Assembly (NCBI RefSeq): GCF_013009555.1 | Contig: NZ_CP046176.1 | Span: 1,581,501 to 1,645,500, forward strand | DNA from: Phocaeicola dorei | GTDB taxonomy: Bacteria > Bacteroidota > Bacteroidia > Bacteroidales > Bacteroidaceae | DNA: 64,000 bases | Direction of reading: 5' to 3' | In this document: piece by piece, positions 1-9,144 of the stretch | Layout: every line of letters starts with the position of its first letter | Position numbering within the stretch: position 1 is the first letter of the stretch | Notes under the pieces: generated by a model | What the model was told of the DNA's origin: nothing | Databases searched by the model: none | Seen by the model: only the letters and a program-made list of their open reading frames with translations | Made by a program: the position numbers and the translations under genes

Positions 1-549
1 TTGGAATCATTACCCAAGGAATGGCAATCCATTGATATACTGGTGAATAATGCTGGGTTGGTTATCGGTACGGATAAAGAACAGGAAGGTAGTCTGGATG
101 AGTGGGATATTGTCATAGATACTAATGTTAAGGCTTTGCTGGCAATGACACGCCTGATTGTACCGGGAATGGTGGAACGTAAACGAGGACATATTATTAA
201 TATTGGTTCTATTGCCGGAGATGCTGCTTATCCGGGAGGTAGTGTGTATTGTGCTACAAAGGCCGCTGTGAAAGCTTTATCGGATGGACTGCGTATAGAT
301 TTAGTTGATACTCCATTGAGAGTGACTAATATTAAACCGGGGTTGGTAGAAACAAATTTTTCAGTTATTCGTTTCCGAGGAGATAAGGAAAAGGCGGATA
401 ATGTATATAAAGGTATTCGTCCATTGACGGGAGATGATATTGCGGAAACTGTTTATTTTGCTGCTTCTGTACCAGAATATATGCAGATTGCAGAAATGTT
501 GGTTATGCCTACTTATCAAGCTACAGGGACAATTGTTTCACGCAAATAA
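1..549 (+). CDS. Short-chain dehydrogenase/reductase, 3' part
   Basis: This is the C-terminal 182 residues of an NAD(P)-dependent short-chain dehydrogenase; the gene begins before the window. Visible are the NNAG motif (residues 16-19) that follows the Rossmann cofactor site, the catalytic Ser in the NIGSIAGD segment, and the YxxxK pair in YCATKAA. The missing part is the N-terminal glycine-rich cofactor loop, about 70 residues. The sequence resembles the YdfG type (3-hydroxy acid or serine dehydrogenases), but substrate cannot be read from it. A hairpin terminator follows 20 bases after the stop, so it is probably the last gene of its transcript. Confidence 0.9.
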   Translation: MESLPKEWQSIDILVNNAGLVIGTDKEQEGSLDEWDIVIDTNVKALLAMTRLIVPGMVERKRGHIINIGSIAGDAAYPGGSVYCATKAAVKALSDGLRIDLVDTPLRVTNIKPGLVETNFSVIRFRGDKEKADNVYKGIRPLTGDDIAETVYFAASVPEYMQIAEMLVMPTYQATGTIVSRK

Positions 550-569
550 AAGAGGTAGAAGAGATATAA

Positions 570-601
570 ATAAAGGCGACCCTTTATAAAGCCGCCTTTA
601 T
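570..601 (+). terminator. Hairpin after the dehydrogenase
   Basis: A perfect 9-bp stem, ATAAAGGCG (570-578) with CGCCTTTAT (593-601), follows the stop codon at 549. The T-rich stretch after it is short, so termination strength is uncertain. It could also serve the minus-strand gene that ends at 641. Confidence 0.6.
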
Positions 602-640
602 TCTTACCTTCTCATTTTACCTTCTTACCTTAAAAAACAA

Positions 641-889
641 TTATAATTCAATAATCAATGATTGACGTGCACCGACTGTCATATTTTTGGTAAGGTCAAT
701 TTTTTTGCCACTGATAAGTTCTTTACCGCTTTTTGAGTCATTTGTCATTATGCGGTAGTGGTTATTAGCCACCACTTGTTCGGCATTGGTGCTGTTTAGG
801 ACAATGAGTTCAGTTTTCCCAGAATTAGTACGTGCGTACATATATATTCCGTGTTGGGGAATATGGTACTTAACTGTTTTCTTTTCCAT
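641..889 (-). CDS. Stand-alone cyclomaltodextrinase C-terminal-like domain
   Basis: An 82-residue protein that looks like the all-beta C-terminal domain of Bacteroides GH13 enzymes of the neopullulanase/SusA kind. It begins with a HIPQHGIYMY segment, continues with an ELIVLNS strand and ends with a KxIDLTKNMTVGARQSLIIEL-type segment, the pattern seen at the end of those enzymes. No catalytic barrel is present on either side. It starts with ATG and has a -7-like box, TAAATTTG, on the minus strand at 921-928, so it may be an expressed small protein and not just debris. It has no signal peptide. Assignment rests on remembered family resemblance; role unknown. Confidence 0.65.
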   Translation of the reverse strand: MEKKTVKYHIPQHGIYMYARTNSGKTELIVLNSTNAEQVVANNHYRIMTNDSKSGKELISGKKIDLTKNMTVGARQSLIIEL

Positions 890-1008
890 CTTCGTTTAAT
901 TTAGTTTGGTTTTACGGTGGCAAATTTATATGTTTTTCAGCATATCTTATATAACTAATCATTCAAAATTCATAATAAATCATTCATTTCTTAATCTATA
1001 TCAATAAA

Positions 1009-1042
1009 AAATCCTCTTCCACATATTAGTTGAAGAGGATTT
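1009..1042 (-). terminator. Terminator of the methylmalonyl-CoA decarboxylase operon
   Basis: An 11-bp perfect stem (1009-1019 with 1032-1042, AAATCCTCTTC/GAAGAGGATTT) lies 22 bases past the end of mmdB. Read on the minus strand it is followed by a T-rich run. Confidence 0.8.
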
Positions 1043-1063
1043 TATTTGTTGTTGTTCAATGAA

Positions 1064-2224
1064 TTACATCAAGAATCCAAGTAAAATACCGGCTGCTACG
1101 GCAGAACCGATTACACCAGCTACGTTGGGACCCATAGCATGCATCAACAAGTAGTTGGTAGGATCATATTCCAGACCAATAACCTGAGAGATACGTGCCG
1201 AGTCGGGAACAGCAGATACACCGGCATTACCGATAAGCGGGTTGATTTTGTTATCCTTACCTAATACCAAGTTGAATATCTTCACGAAGATAACTCCAGA
1301 AGCAGTAGCAATGATGAATGACAATGCACCCAGCGCGAAAATCAAGATCGAATCAATGGTAAGGAACTCTGAAGCTTGCGTGGAAGCACCTACTGTCAAT
1401 CCTAATAAGATGGTAATGGTATCAATCAGCGGACCGCGGGCAGTTTCTGCTAAGCGACGGGTTACACCGCTTTCTTTCAATAAGTTACCAAAGAAAAGCA
1501 TACCCAATAGAGGCAGACCCGACGGAACCAGAAAACAAGTAAGTAACAAACCAATGATAGGGAACATTACTTTTTCTGTATGAGAAACGACGCGTGGTGG
1601 TTTCATACGGATCAAACGTTCGTGCTTGGTAGTGAGCAGACGCATGATAGGCGGCTGGATAACCGGTACCAATGCCATGTATGAATAGGCTGATACCGCA
1701 ATAGCTCCCATCAGGTTAGGCGCCAGTTTGGATGAAAGGAAGATTGCTGTCGGACCGTCCGCACCACCGATGATGCCGATAGCACCAGCCTGCATCGGAT
1801 CAAAGCCCATTGCCAATGCAATCATGTATGCACCGAAAATACCAAACTGTGCGGCAGCACCAATCAACATCAGTTTAGGATTTGAAATCAATGCCGAGAA
1901 ATCCGTCATTGCACCGATACCTAAAAAGATAAGTGGTGGATACCATCCGGAGGTAACTCCTTGATATAAAATATTAAGAACAGAACCTTCCTCATAGATG
2001 CCGACTTTCAGTCCGGCTTCCATGTTGAAAGGAATATTACCGATCAAGATACCAAAACCGATAGGAATGAGCAACATCGGCTCAAATTCCTTGGCCACGG
2101 CAAGGTATATGAAGAATAAACCTATCAGGATCATTACGATATGACCAACAGTAGCATTGGCAAAACCCGTATATGTCCAAAAGTCAGCTAGGTTATTCCC
2201 TAAAAAGTTGATAAATTCTCCCAT
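1064..2224 (-). CDS. mmdB: Na+-translocating decarboxylase beta subunit
   Basis: Integral membrane subunit of the sodium-pumping biotin-dependent decarboxylase; it decarboxylates carboxybiotin and moves Na+ out of the cell. About 386 residues, mostly hydrophobic helices, with the family motifs GGADGPTAIF and the C-terminal MHAMGPNVAGVIGSAVAAG segment. An upstream in-frame TTG at 2233 is possible, but I chose ATG at 2224, giving MGEFINF and starting one base after the stop of the biotin-carrier gene (2226-2228), which suggests translational coupling. Last gene of the five-gene operon. Partners encoded beside it indicate methylmalonyl-CoA as the substrate, not oxaloacetate or glutaconyl-CoA. 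Confidence 0.93.
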   Translation of the reverse strand: MGEFINFLGNNLADFWTYTGFANATVGHIVMILIGLFFIYLAVAKEFEPMLLIPIGFGILIGNIPFNMEAGLKVGIYEEGSVLNILYQGVTSGWYPPLIFLGIGAMTDFSALISNPKLMLIGAAAQFGIFGAYMIALAMGFDPMQAGAIGIIGGADGPTAIFLSSKLAPNLMGAIAVSAYSYMALVPVIQPPIMRLLTTKHERLIRMKPPRVVSHTEKVMFPIIGLLLTCFLVPSGLPLLGMLFFGNLLKESGVTRRLAETARGPLIDTITILLGLTVGASTQASEFLTIDSILIFALGALSFIIATASGVIFVKIFNLVLGKDNKINPLIGNAGVSAVPDSARISQVIGLEYDPTNYLLMHAMGPNVAGVIGSAVAAGILLGFLM

Positions 2225-2225
2225 A

Positions 2226-2657
2226 TTATTCAATAATTACAAGGTCAGTACCTTCGAGAACGGATTCTCCTTTACTTACATTGATTGCGGTGATCTTGCC
2301 GTCTTTGTCTGCGTTGATGTTATTCTCCATCTTCATAGCTTCAAGGATAATGATGGTTTGCCCCTTTTTTACGGTATCACCAACATTTACCTTAATATCA
2401 AGGATTACACCTGGCAACGGAGATTTAACGCCCGATTTTCCTGTAGAAGTTGCAGCAGGCTTTACTACTGTAGTTGGAGCCGGAGCAGGGCTGGTTGATG
2501 CAGGACGAACTACCGGTTTCATTACAGCTTTCGGGGCTTTTTCCATTTCTACTTTGTAAGGAGTGCCGTTTACTTCAACATGAGCGATATTATCTTCTAT
2601 ATCTCCAATGGCAACCTTATATATGTTACCGTTAATCTTATATTTATATTCTTTCAT
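2226..2657 (-). CDS. mmdC: Biotin carrier subunit of methylmalonyl-CoA decarboxylase
   Basis: A 143-residue biotinyl protein. Residues 1-40 form a small beta-rich N-terminal part, 41-75 are an Ala/Pro/Thr-rich flexible linker, and 76-143 the biotinyl domain with the EAMKMEN motif; Lys109 is the expected biotinylation site. It shuttles the carboxyl group from the alpha subunit to the membrane beta subunit. It sits between the OadG-like subunit and mmdB, 23 bases after the former. Confidence 0.95.
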   Translation of the reverse strand: MKEYKYKINGNIYKVAIGDIEDNIAHVEVNGTPYKVEMEKAPKAVMKPVVRPASTSPAPAPTTVVKPAATSTGKSGVKSPLPGVILDIKVNVGDTVKKGQTIIILEAMKMENNINADKDGKITAINVSKGESVLEGTDLVIIE

Positions 2658-2680
2658 CGTTTTATCTTTTTATTGGTGAC

Positions 2681-3610
2681 TTACTTTTTGTGGGGAGTTT
2701 CACGCAAGGTATAAATCTTAGAACTCCACGGTGAATAGCTACGTTTTACACGAGTAATGGTAAGAACAGTTTCTTCTACATCGTGTACATCGCTTTGCAT
2801 TTCGTGCATAGCCATGGCAATTGCGGCGAATACTTCGCCTGGAGCTTCACCCAGTTTCTTTTCTTTGGCTTCTTGTTTGTCGGTAATACCTTTTACCTTC
2901 ATGGCATTGCGCTTGCTCAGGTTGACAGAAATACGGCCTATAACTTTGAAAGCAATAAACAGAAGGAGCAAGCCTACGAATACGACACTCATAGCTGATA
3001 TGGACATACCAATACCCACACTGTCATGTTCTTCAAACTTTTCCATCTTAGCGTTGCTGTTGATAGTCTTGTTGTTAGTGCTAGGAGTTACATACTTGTC
3101 TGCACTAGAACCTTTTACTTCCCATTCATTTGCAGCGTCGCTGACACGTGCGTATGATTGGTTTGCCTGTAATGTACCTGCAGGAACTATAATCTGATCC
3201 AATAATTTCTTGCCTGAATCATACAAGCCGATCCAATTGTTCGTTGCGGCATTCAGGGTGAAGTTGGTGTGGAAAGTACCACGGTTAGGTTCACCATCTG
3301 CCCAGAACAAAGCGTGCTGGCGAGGTTTGATCAAAGTCAATACATCACCTTTAGGGATAAAATAAGTAGCAGTATCTCCAGGCTGGCTGCTCACCTTCAG
3401 TAAACAACCGGCAAGGTCTGCGCTACCAAATGATCTATTGAATATTTCAATCCATGCGCTGTGTACTCCGTAGTCATCTTGGAAATTGCTTTCATTTTCA
3501 ATCAGCACTTCATTCAGTACCAGCTTGGTGTTTGATTTCTGTTCTCCACAAGAACATAAACCCACCATCAGCAGCAAAGAAAGGAATATTCCTATATTTA
3601 ATTTCTTCAT
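2681..3610 (-). CDS. Lamin-tail domain fused to OadG-like subunit (lipoprotein)
   Basis: About 309 residues in two unrelated halves. The N terminus is a lipoprotein signal (lipobox LMVGLCSC, Cys at about residue 22), followed by a lamin-tail-like domain, roughly residues 30-165, with the LNEVLIEN and WIEIFN motifs typical of LTD. A single transmembrane helix (about 200-222, SISAMSVVFVGLLLLFIAF) then precedes a charged cytoplasmic tail of the OadG/MmdD type. OadG subunits assemble the decarboxylase; the LTD half would lie outside the membrane and its role is unknown. Start ATG at 3610 is preferred over TTG at 3616. Its position inside the operon supports the subunit assignment. Confidence 0.85.
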   Translation of the reverse strand: MKKLNIGIFLSLLLMVGLCSCGEQKSNTKLVLNEVLIENESNFQDDYGVHSAWIEIFNRSFGSADLAGCLLKVSSQPGDTATYFIPKGDVLTLIKPRQHALFWADGEPNRGTFHTNFTLNAATNNWIGLYDSGKKLLDQIIVPAGTLQANQSYARVSDAANEWEVKGSSADKYVTPSTNNKTINSNAKMEKFEEHDSVGIGMSISAMSVVFVGLLLLFIAFKVIGRISVNLSKRNAMKVKGITDKQEAKEKKLGEAPGEVFAAIAMAMHEMQSDVHDVEETVLTITRVKRSYSPWSSKIYTLRETPHKK

Positions 3611-3616
3611 GTTCAA

Positions 3617-3639
3617 TTCTCAATTTTTAATTTTTAATT
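3617..3639 (-). repeat. A+T-rich intra-operon element, copy 1
   Basis: The 23 bases here match the reverse complement of 63815-63837 at 22 of 23 positions (TTCTCAATTTTTAATTT then C or T then TAATT). It fills the spacer between mmdA and the next gene. A related A+T-rich inverted repeat lies at 54189-54262. Confidence 0.6.
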
Positions 3640-5191
3640 AAAGAGGAATATTACCATGCTTCTTAGCCGGATTGGTTAATTTCTTAGTTTGCAACTGTTG
3701 CAATGCACGGATGATGCGGAAACGGGTATTACGCGGTTCAATCACATCATCAATATAGCCATATTTGGCAGCATTGTAAGGATTGGCGAACAGCTTGGTG
3801 TATTCAGCTTCTTTTTCGGCTAGGAATGCGGCAGGATTTTCCTGTTCTTTGGCTTCGCGGGCGTATAATACTTCTACTGCACCTGCACCACCCATAACGG
3901 CGATTTCGGCAGTAGGCCATGCATAATTCATATCACCGCGAAGTTGTTTACAGCTCATTACAATGTGAGATCCGCCGTATGATTTACGCAGGGTAATTGT
4001 TACTTTGGGTACAGTCGCTTCGCCGTAAGCATACAGCAACTTGGCGCCGTGGAGGATTACGCCGTTGTATTCTTGTCCTGTGCCTGGAAGGAATCCCGGA
4101 ACATCTACCAATGAAACAAGAGGTATATTGAAAGCGTCGCAGAAACGTACAAAACGCGCACCTTTACGTGACGCATTGCTGTCAAGTACACCCGCCAGAT
4201 ATTTTGGCTGGTTTGCAACAATACCTACAGATTGTCCGTTGAAACGTGCGAAACCAATGATGATATTTTTAGCGTAGTGAGGTTGGACTTCCAAAAACTC
4301 ACCATTATCTACGATGGCGCTGATCACCTCATACATATCGTATGGTTTGTTGGGGCTGTCGGGGATAATTTCGTTCAAAGAGTCTTCCAGACGGTCGATA
4401 GGATCGGTACAGTCTACATAGGGAGCTTCTTCCAGATTATTTTGAGGAATATAGCTTAACAATTTGCGGATCATGGCTAACCCTTCTTCTTCCGTCTTGG
4501 CAGTAAAATGAGTAACACCGGATTTGGTAGAATGAACGCTTGCACCACCTAAGTTTTCTTGGCTTACATCTTCACCTGTAACAGTCTTTACCACTTTCGG
4601 TCCGGTAAGGAACATGTATGATGTGCCTTCCATCATCAATGTGAAGTCTGTCAGCGCAGGAGAGTAAACAGCTCCGCCTGCACAAGGACCGAAAATACCT
4701 GAAATCTGTGGAATAACACCTGAAGCAAGAATATTGCGTTGGAAAATTTCAGCATAACCGGCCAGCGCATTGATACCTTCTTGAATACGTGCGCCACCCG
4801 AGTCATTGATACCGATACAGGGAGCACCCATTTTCATGGCTTGATCCATTACTTTGCAGATTTTCAGAGACATTGTTTCTGACAGAGAACCGGCAGAAAC
4901 AGTGAAATCCTGTGCAAAGATGTAAACTAAACGTCCTTCTATGGTACCACAACCTGTTACTACACCGTCGCCCGGATAATGTTTTTTCTCCATGCCAAAA
5001 TTGGTGCATCTGTGTTCCACAAACATATCCATTTCTTCGAAACTGCCTTCATCCAGCAACATGGCTATGCGTTCGCGGGCTGTATATTTTCCTTTTTCAT
5101 GCTGTTTTGCAATTGCTTTATCACCTCCACCCATGCGTGCTGTAGCCCGGCGTTCGATAAGCTCTTTTATTTTTTCAAGTTGATTGCTCAT
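3638..5191 (-). CDS. mmdA: Methylmalonyl-CoA decarboxylase alpha (carboxyltransferase) subunit
   Basis: A 517-residue biotin-dependent carboxyltransferase that moves the carboxyl group of (S)-methylmalonyl-CoA to biotin on the carrier subunit. Two crotonase-like halves are visible; the N half has the [11 protein letters not shown] oxyanion-hole region and [16 protein letters not shown], the C half has [15 protein letters not shown] and [11 protein letters not shown]. The same family includes propionyl-CoA carboxylase beta, but adjacency to the Na+-pump subunits and the epimerase favours decarboxylase. ATG at 5191 gives the usual N terminus. Second gene of the operon, 102 bases after mce. Confidence 0.95.
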   Translation of the reverse strand: MSNQLEKIKELIERRATARMGGGDKAIAKQHEKGKYTARERIAMLLDEGSFEEMDMFVEHRCTNFGMEKKHYPGDGVVTGCGTIEGRLVYIFAQDFTVSAGSLSETMSLKICKVMDQAMKMGAPCIGINDSGGARIQEGINALAGYAEIFQRNILASGVIPQISGIFGPCAGGAVYSPALTDFTLMMEGTSYMFLTGPKVVKTVTGEDVSQENLGGASVHSTKSGVTHFTAKTEEEGLAMIRKLLSYIPQNNLEEAPYVDCTDPIDRLEDSLNEIIPDSPNKPYDMYEVISAIVDNGEFLEVQPHYAKNIIIGFARFNGQSVGIVANQPKYLAGVLDSNASRKGARFVRFCDAFNIPLVSLVDVPGFLPGTGQEYNGVILHGAKLLYAYGEATVPKVTITLRKSYGGSHIVMSCKQLRGDMNYAWPTAEIAVMGGAGAVEVLYAREAKEQENPAAFLAEKEAEYTKLFANPYNAAKYGYIDDVIEPRNTRFRIIRALQQLQTKKLTNPAKKHGNIPL

Positions 5192-5293
5192 TTTACTTAT
5201 GATTTTACAATTTACGATTAAAAAATATTTCTATTTACGCTTGAACCAGACTAAATACACTGATTTCAATCGTGAATAGTCAGATCTCGTGTT

Positions 5294-5707
5294 TTATGGT
5301 TTTTCGCAAAGCTCAGTCAGGACGCCCAAAGTTGATTTGGGATGTAAAAAAGCAATTTGCAAACCTTCAGCACCTTTACGCGGAGCTTTGTCAATGAGAC
5401 GGATGCCAGTGGTTTCCGCTTCGGCTAACGCATTTGCCACACCATCTTCCACTGCAAAAGCCAAATGATGCATACCACCGTTGCCATTATTTTTTTCAAT
5501 GAACTTTGCGATAGTGCTTTCGGGGCTTGTAGGTTCCAGCAGTTCTATTTTAACATCACCTACTTTCAGAAAAGCGGTTTTAACTTTCTGATCCTCTACT
5601 GTTTCGATATTGTAGCATTTCAGACCTAATACGTTTTCATAATACGGCAGGGCCTCTTCAATGCTCTTTACGGCAATGCCCAGGTGTTCAATGTGTGAGA
5701 TTTTCAT
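5294..5707 (-). CDS. mce: Methylmalonyl-CoA epimerase
   Basis: A 137-residue vicinal-oxygen-chelate protein interconverting (R)- and (S)-methylmalonyl-CoA in succinate-to-propionate fermentation. Two beta-alpha-beta-beta-beta modules are visible (IEHLGIAVKSIEEALPYYENVLGL and MHHLAFAVED). Metal ligands expected for the family are His8, the His of the MHHLAF segment and the Glu near the C terminus (LTELCEKP). It is the first gene of the mce-mmdA-OadG-mmdC-mmdB cluster, so the operon supplies the correct stereoisomer to the decarboxylase. I could not find a two-box promoter upstream. Confidence 0.95.
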   Translation of the reverse strand: MKISHIEHLGIAVKSIEEALPYYENVLGLKCYNIETVEDQKVKTAFLKVGDVKIELLEPTSPESTIAKFIEKNNGNGGMHHLAFAVEDGVANALAEAETTGIRLIDKAPRKGAEGLQIAFLHPKSTLGVLTELCEKP

Positions 5708-5863
5708 GATCTTATAATTTTAATAGTTTGGTTTTATACTCAAGTTTTCAGATAAAACTGCACAAAGAAAGTAATTTCGAGTTAAATAAAGAAATATTTC
5801 TTCAATTTTATTTCTTATTTGCGAGATGCTTCACAACACTTTAGACAAAAAGACAAAAATGAA

Positions 5864-6886
5864 TTAAATATAGAATTTGCACAAGAGTTTGTTCAGCCAC
5901 TTCCAACTGAAGCGGAACCAGCGGCGTGTACTGCTCTGCTTGCCGCCAAAGCGGAGTATAAAGTCCCTGTAACCGTGCTTTTTGAACGGTAATCCTGCAT
6001 CCATGAATTCCAAATGTGCATATCCTTTTTCGTGAGCATAGGTAATAGGTGCCCATACGGCTAGAATACCGGGGTAAAGAAAAGCATAGGTTTTCCGCAT
6101 ACCTCCTGAGAACCACAGATAAGCACTTTCTTTTGAGAAAAGACAGATAGAACCACCTATGATTTTGCCTTTATATTTCACAAGAAACACTTTGGCTAAT
6201 TCTTTTTCTGGGTTTTGCCATGCTAATAGCCGGAAAAAGCCGATGTCCGGGAAATGTTTTCTTACCTGTGAGGAATAGGCTTTTTTCAACATTCGTGAGA
6301 AATCTTGAATATCTTTCTCATTGTCGGCTACTTCCATGATGGCACCGTTTCTCAACGCTTTGTTTATTTGTCTTTTGCGAGACATGCTCAGCCGTTCGTA
6401 AGGGACTTTACTGTGCAGTGAGTTACGTACTCTTAGCCAATTAATGGCGAAATAGTTGTTCTTTCTGAAAGCTTTGTATCCGAATAGCGGATTTTCCAAG
6501 TTGCGGAACTCGATGAGGAACGATTTGCATAATACTTCGTTGGTGAGATGTTCCAACATTTCCCCGAACAGGTCTTCCTTATTCTGTTCTTCATCAAAAT
6601 ACTCGCCTGTGCCATAAATCTCGCATCGTTTGATGATTGCGGGGGGGAACAAGCGCATACTCTTCCGGATGACAGCCAGCAGTTTGCCTACAGGACGGTT
6701 TCCTATATAGGCTACGATAAGCAGAGGTTCGTATCCCCGAGTCATTTCAAAGACATGAAACAACTCGGTAGAATGGAAAATGTTTGTTCCAGGCAGAGGG
6801 GGAATGGCATTTCCTTTGCGATATGTACTTAATCTGACAGGCATCTCTAATTGCAAATTTATTGTTTTTTGTTTATCAATCCACAT
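5864..6886 (-). CDS. FemAB/BioF2-like GNAT acyltransferase
   Basis: About 340 residues with a two-part GNAT arrangement as in peptidoglycan-bridge (FemAB) and BioF2-like acetyltransferases. The C-terminal half holds the recognisable part: a Lys/Arg-rich MSRKRQINKALRNG helix, KYKGKIIGGSICLF, and HEKGYAHLEFMDAGLPFKKHGYRDFILRFGG near the end. No signal peptide. Start is uncertain: ATG at 6886 overlaps the divergent nitroreductase control region, while ATG at 6844 (MPVRLS) gives 326 residues. Substrate unknown. It stands alone, 156 bases from mce and divergent from the nitroreductase gene. Confidence 0.75.
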   Translation of the reverse strand: MWIDKQKTINLQLEMPVRLSTYRKGNAIPPLPGTNIFHSTELFHVFEMTRGYEPLLIVAYIGNRPVGKLLAVIRKSMRLFPPAIIKRCEIYGTGEYFDEEQNKEDLFGEMLEHLTNEVLCKSFLIEFRNLENPLFGYKAFRKNNYFAINWLRVRNSLHSKVPYERLSMSRKRQINKALRNGAIMEVADNEKDIQDFSRMLKKAYSSQVRKHFPDIGFFRLLAWQNPEKELAKVFLVKYKGKIIGGSICLFSKESAYLWFSGGMRKTYAFLYPGILAVWAPITYAHEKGYAHLEFMDAGLPFKKHGYRDFILRFGGKQSSTRRWFRFSWKWLNKLLCKFYI

Positions 6887-6931
6887 TCTAGTTGTATATT
6901 TGTGCAGAAAAATAAATTAACTGAGTATATT

Positions 6932-7468
6932 ATGGAACAATTTAGTGACTTAATAAAGAACAGACGCAGTATGCGTAAGTTCACGGATCAAGAGTTGACA
7001 CAGGAAGAGGTGGTTGCTTTGTTGAAGGCTGCTTTGATGGCTCCGTCTTCTAAACGTAGCAATTGCTGGCAGTTTCTTGTGGTAGATGATAAGGATATGC
7101 TGGAAAAACTTTCCCATTGTAAGGAGATGGGGGCAGCTTTTCTAGCGGATGCTGCTATGGCTGTAGTTGTGATGGCTGATCCGTTGGCTAGTGATGTTTG
7201 GATTGAAGATGCGGCAATTGCTTCCATAATGATCCAGTTGCAGGCAGAAGATTTGGGGTTGGGAAGTTGTTGGATACAGGTGCGTGAACGTTTTACCGCT
7301 ACCGGGATGCCCTCGGGTGAATACGTGCATACGCTGCTTGATATTCCGTTGCAGTTGCAGGTGGTTTCCATTATAGCGGTAGGACATAAGGGCATGGAAC
7401 GCAAGCCTTTTAATGAGGACCATTTGCAATGGGAGAAAATTCACATCAATAAATTTGGAGGCAAGTAA
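6932..7468 (+). CDS. Nitroreductase family protein
   Basis: A 178-residue FMN-dependent nitroreductase-like oxidoreductase. The family N-terminal signature NRRSMRKFTDQ and the LKAALMAPSSKRSNCWQFLVV flavin-contact region are present, as is a C-terminal IAVGHKG segment. ATG at 6932 was chosen because it matches the usual MExFxDLIKNRRS start; the longer reading from 6851 enters the promoter region. A -7-like box TATATTTG lies at 6895-6902, without a well spaced -33 element. The next gene starts two bases after its stop, so it heads a run of five genes ending with the Maf gene. Confidence 0.9.
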   Translation: MEQFSDLIKNRRSMRKFTDQELTQEEVVALLKAALMAPSSKRSNCWQFLVVDDKDMLEKLSHCKEMGAAFLADAAMAVVVMADPLASDVWIEDAAIASIMIQLQAEDLGLGSCWIQVRERFTATGMPSGEYVHTLLDIPLQLQVVSIIAVGHKGMERKPFNEDHLQWEKIHINKFGGK

Positions 7469-7470
7469 AC

Positions 7471-7797
7471 GTGGCTGCTGTCAATCATAAGGATACGTAT
7501 AAAGCTTCTGCGGTGTTTCTCATTGTGATGGGTATGCTTTATCTGATCGATAAGTTTATAGGATTTGCCTCACACGGGTTGCCATGGGTTATGCAGAAAG
7601 ACAATCTGTTACTGTATGCAGCTGTTATTTTCCTTTGGTTCAAGGCCGATAAGTCAGTAGGAATTGTATTGGCGGGTATATGGCTGATATTGAATATCAG
7701 TTTGGTGATAGCTTTGTTGGGGCAGATGTCTGCTTATTTGTTGCCGGCGGCTTTGTTGTTGTTAGGAGTTATTTTATATTTAGTTTCGACCCGATGA
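7471..7797 (+). CDS. Small membrane protein of unknown function
   Basis: A 108-residue protein with three or four predicted transmembrane helices (around residues 12-30, 45-60, 63-85 and 88-106) and very few charged residues. It starts with GTG at 7471, two bases after the nitroreductase stop, and its stop TGA overlaps the start of the DUF2520 gene as ATGATGA, so it is translationally coupled on both sides. I do not recognise a family with certainty. A membrane component for neighbouring envelope-precursor enzymes is possible but unsupported. Confidence 0.8.
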   Translation: MAAVNHKDTYKASAVFLIVMGMLYLIDKFIGFASHGLPWVMQKDNLLLYAAVIFLWFKADKSVGIVLAGIWLILNISLVIALLGQMSAYLLPAALLLLGVILYLVSTR

Positions 7798-8603
7798 TGA
7801 AAATAGTTCTGATAGGAGCCGGCAATGTGGCTACCCATTTGGGAATCGCTTTACAAAAGGCAGGGTGTCTTATTTTGCAGGTATACAGCCGTACAGAGGA
7901 GTCTGCTTCTGCATTGGCTGACAGACTTTTAGTAGACTACACAATTGTGCCGGATGAGATACGTCGGGATGCCGATTTGTATATTGTAGCGCTGAAAGAT
8001 GCAGTTTTGCGACAATTGGCTCCTGTATTGGTGAAAGGAAGGGAGCAGGCTTTGTTTGTACATACGGCGGGTAGTATGCCTATGGATTTATGGAAGGGGT
8101 TGGTAAAACGCTATGGGGTACTTTATCCTATGCAGACTTTTAGCAAGCAGCGTGAAGTTGATTTCAATACCGTACCTTTTTTTATAGAAGCATCTGCTCC
8201 GGCAGAAGTGGGAGTGCTGCGTATGGTGGCAGTTCGTCTCAGTCCTAAAGTGTATGAAGTGACTTCCGGTCAACGTAGGCATTTGCACCTGGCGGCAGTC
8301 TTTGCTTGTAATTTTGCTAACCATATGTATGCATTAAGTTCACATATACTGGAAAAGCAGGGGATTTCTTTTGAAGTGATGCTTCCGCTGATAGACGAAA
8401 CTGCCGGCAAAGTACATGAACTTTCTCCCACACAGGCGCAGACAGGTCCGGCTGTACGCTACGATGAAAACGTAATAAGCAAACATTTGGAGATGTTGGC
8501 GGATGAGGAGTCTTTGCAGGAATTGTACGAAAAGATAAGTAAAAGTATTCATGATCTCCCTTTGTCTGTTATTCAGACAAATAAAGAGGGAAAGAACTCA
8601 TAA
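7794..8603 (+). CDS. DUF2520 Rossmann-like NAD(P) oxidoreductase
   Basis: A 269-residue protein with an N-terminal Rossmann fold ([15 protein letters not shown], residues 3-17) resembling the NADP-binding domain of pyrroline-5-carboxylate reductases, and a C-terminal helical DUF2520 domain (about 130-255) with [20 protein letters not shown] at 7794 or 7797; both overlap the preceding stop. Function unknown. It lies directly upstream of a Kdo-8-phosphate phosphatase-like gene (5-base gap) and Maf, an arrangement I associate with Bacteroidales. Confidence 0.88.
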   Translation: MMKIVLIGAGNVATHLGIALQKAGCLILQVYSRTEESASALADRLLVDYTIVPDEIRRDADLYIVALKDAVLRQLAPVLVKGREQALFVHTAGSMPMDLWKGLVKRYGVLYPMQTFSKQREVDFNTVPFFIEASAPAEVGVLRMVAVRLSPKVYEVTSGQRRHLHLAAVFACNFANHMYALSSHILEKQGISFEVMLPLIDETAGKVHELSPTQAQTGPAVRYDENVISKHLEMLADEESLQELYEKISKSIHDLPLSVIQTNKEGKNS

Positions 8604-8608
8604 GTGGT

Positions 8609-9127
8609 ATGATAAACTATGATTTAAAGAAAATAAAGGCATTGGTATTTGATGTCGATGGGGTATTGAGTGCGGAAACTATTTATTTGCACCCCAATGG
8701 TGAACCCATGCGTACGGTTAATATCAAGGATGGGTATGCATTACAGTTGGCTGTGAAATGCGGGCTGCATGTTGCCATCATTACTGGTGGAAATACCGAG
8801 GCGGTGCGTAAGCGTTATGAGGGGCTGGGTATCAAGGATGTTTATCTGGCTGCTGCGGTAAAGACCCGGGAGTATGCCCATTTGAAGGAAAAATATGGAT
8901 TGCAGGACGAGGAGATACTCTATATGGGCGATGATATTCCCGATTATGAAGTGATGCGTTTGTGTGGGCTACCTTGTTGTCCTGCTGATGCGGCACCTGA
9001 GATAAAAGAAACAGCTGTTTATATTTCTCATCGTAATGGGGGGTATGGATGTGGCCGTGACGTGGTGGAACAGGTTTTGAAAGCTCAAGGAAAATGGATG
9101 GCTCATGAAAGAGCCTTCGGGTGGTAA
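8609..9127 (+). CDS. kdsC: KdsC-like HAD phosphatase
   Basis: A 172-residue C0-type HAD phosphatase of the 3-deoxy-D-manno-octulosonate-8-phosphate phosphatase family, which makes free Kdo for lipopolysaccharide. Motif I is FDVDGVLS (Asp nucleophile and Asp acid/base), motif II the ITGG threonine, motif III Lys in the AAAVKTRE region, and motif [12 protein letters not shown]. No cap domain is inserted, as expected for the tetrameric KdsC group. Length is normal. Related NeuA-associated phosphatases share these motifs, so the exact sugar is inferred. Confidence 0.88.
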   Translation: MINYDLKKIKALVFDVDGVLSAETIYLHPNGEPMRTVNIKDGYALQLAVKCGLHVAIITGGNTEAVRKRYEGLGIKDVYLAAAVKTREYAHLKEKYGLQDEEILYMGDDIPDYEVMRLCGLPCCPADAAPEIKETAVYISHRNGGYGCGRDVVEQVLKAQGKWMAHERAFGW

Positions 9128-9144
9128 TGAAATAAAGAAAAGCT

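Noticed and set aside
2281..2559. Plus-strand open frames inside mmdC, mmdB and mmdA
   Set aside because: They are antisense shadows of strongly conserved genes, lack ribosome binding sites and show no protein family features.
6851..6931. N-terminal extension of the nitroreductase from 6851
   Set aside because: The extension starts with TTG, covers the -7 box and adds residues unlike the family.
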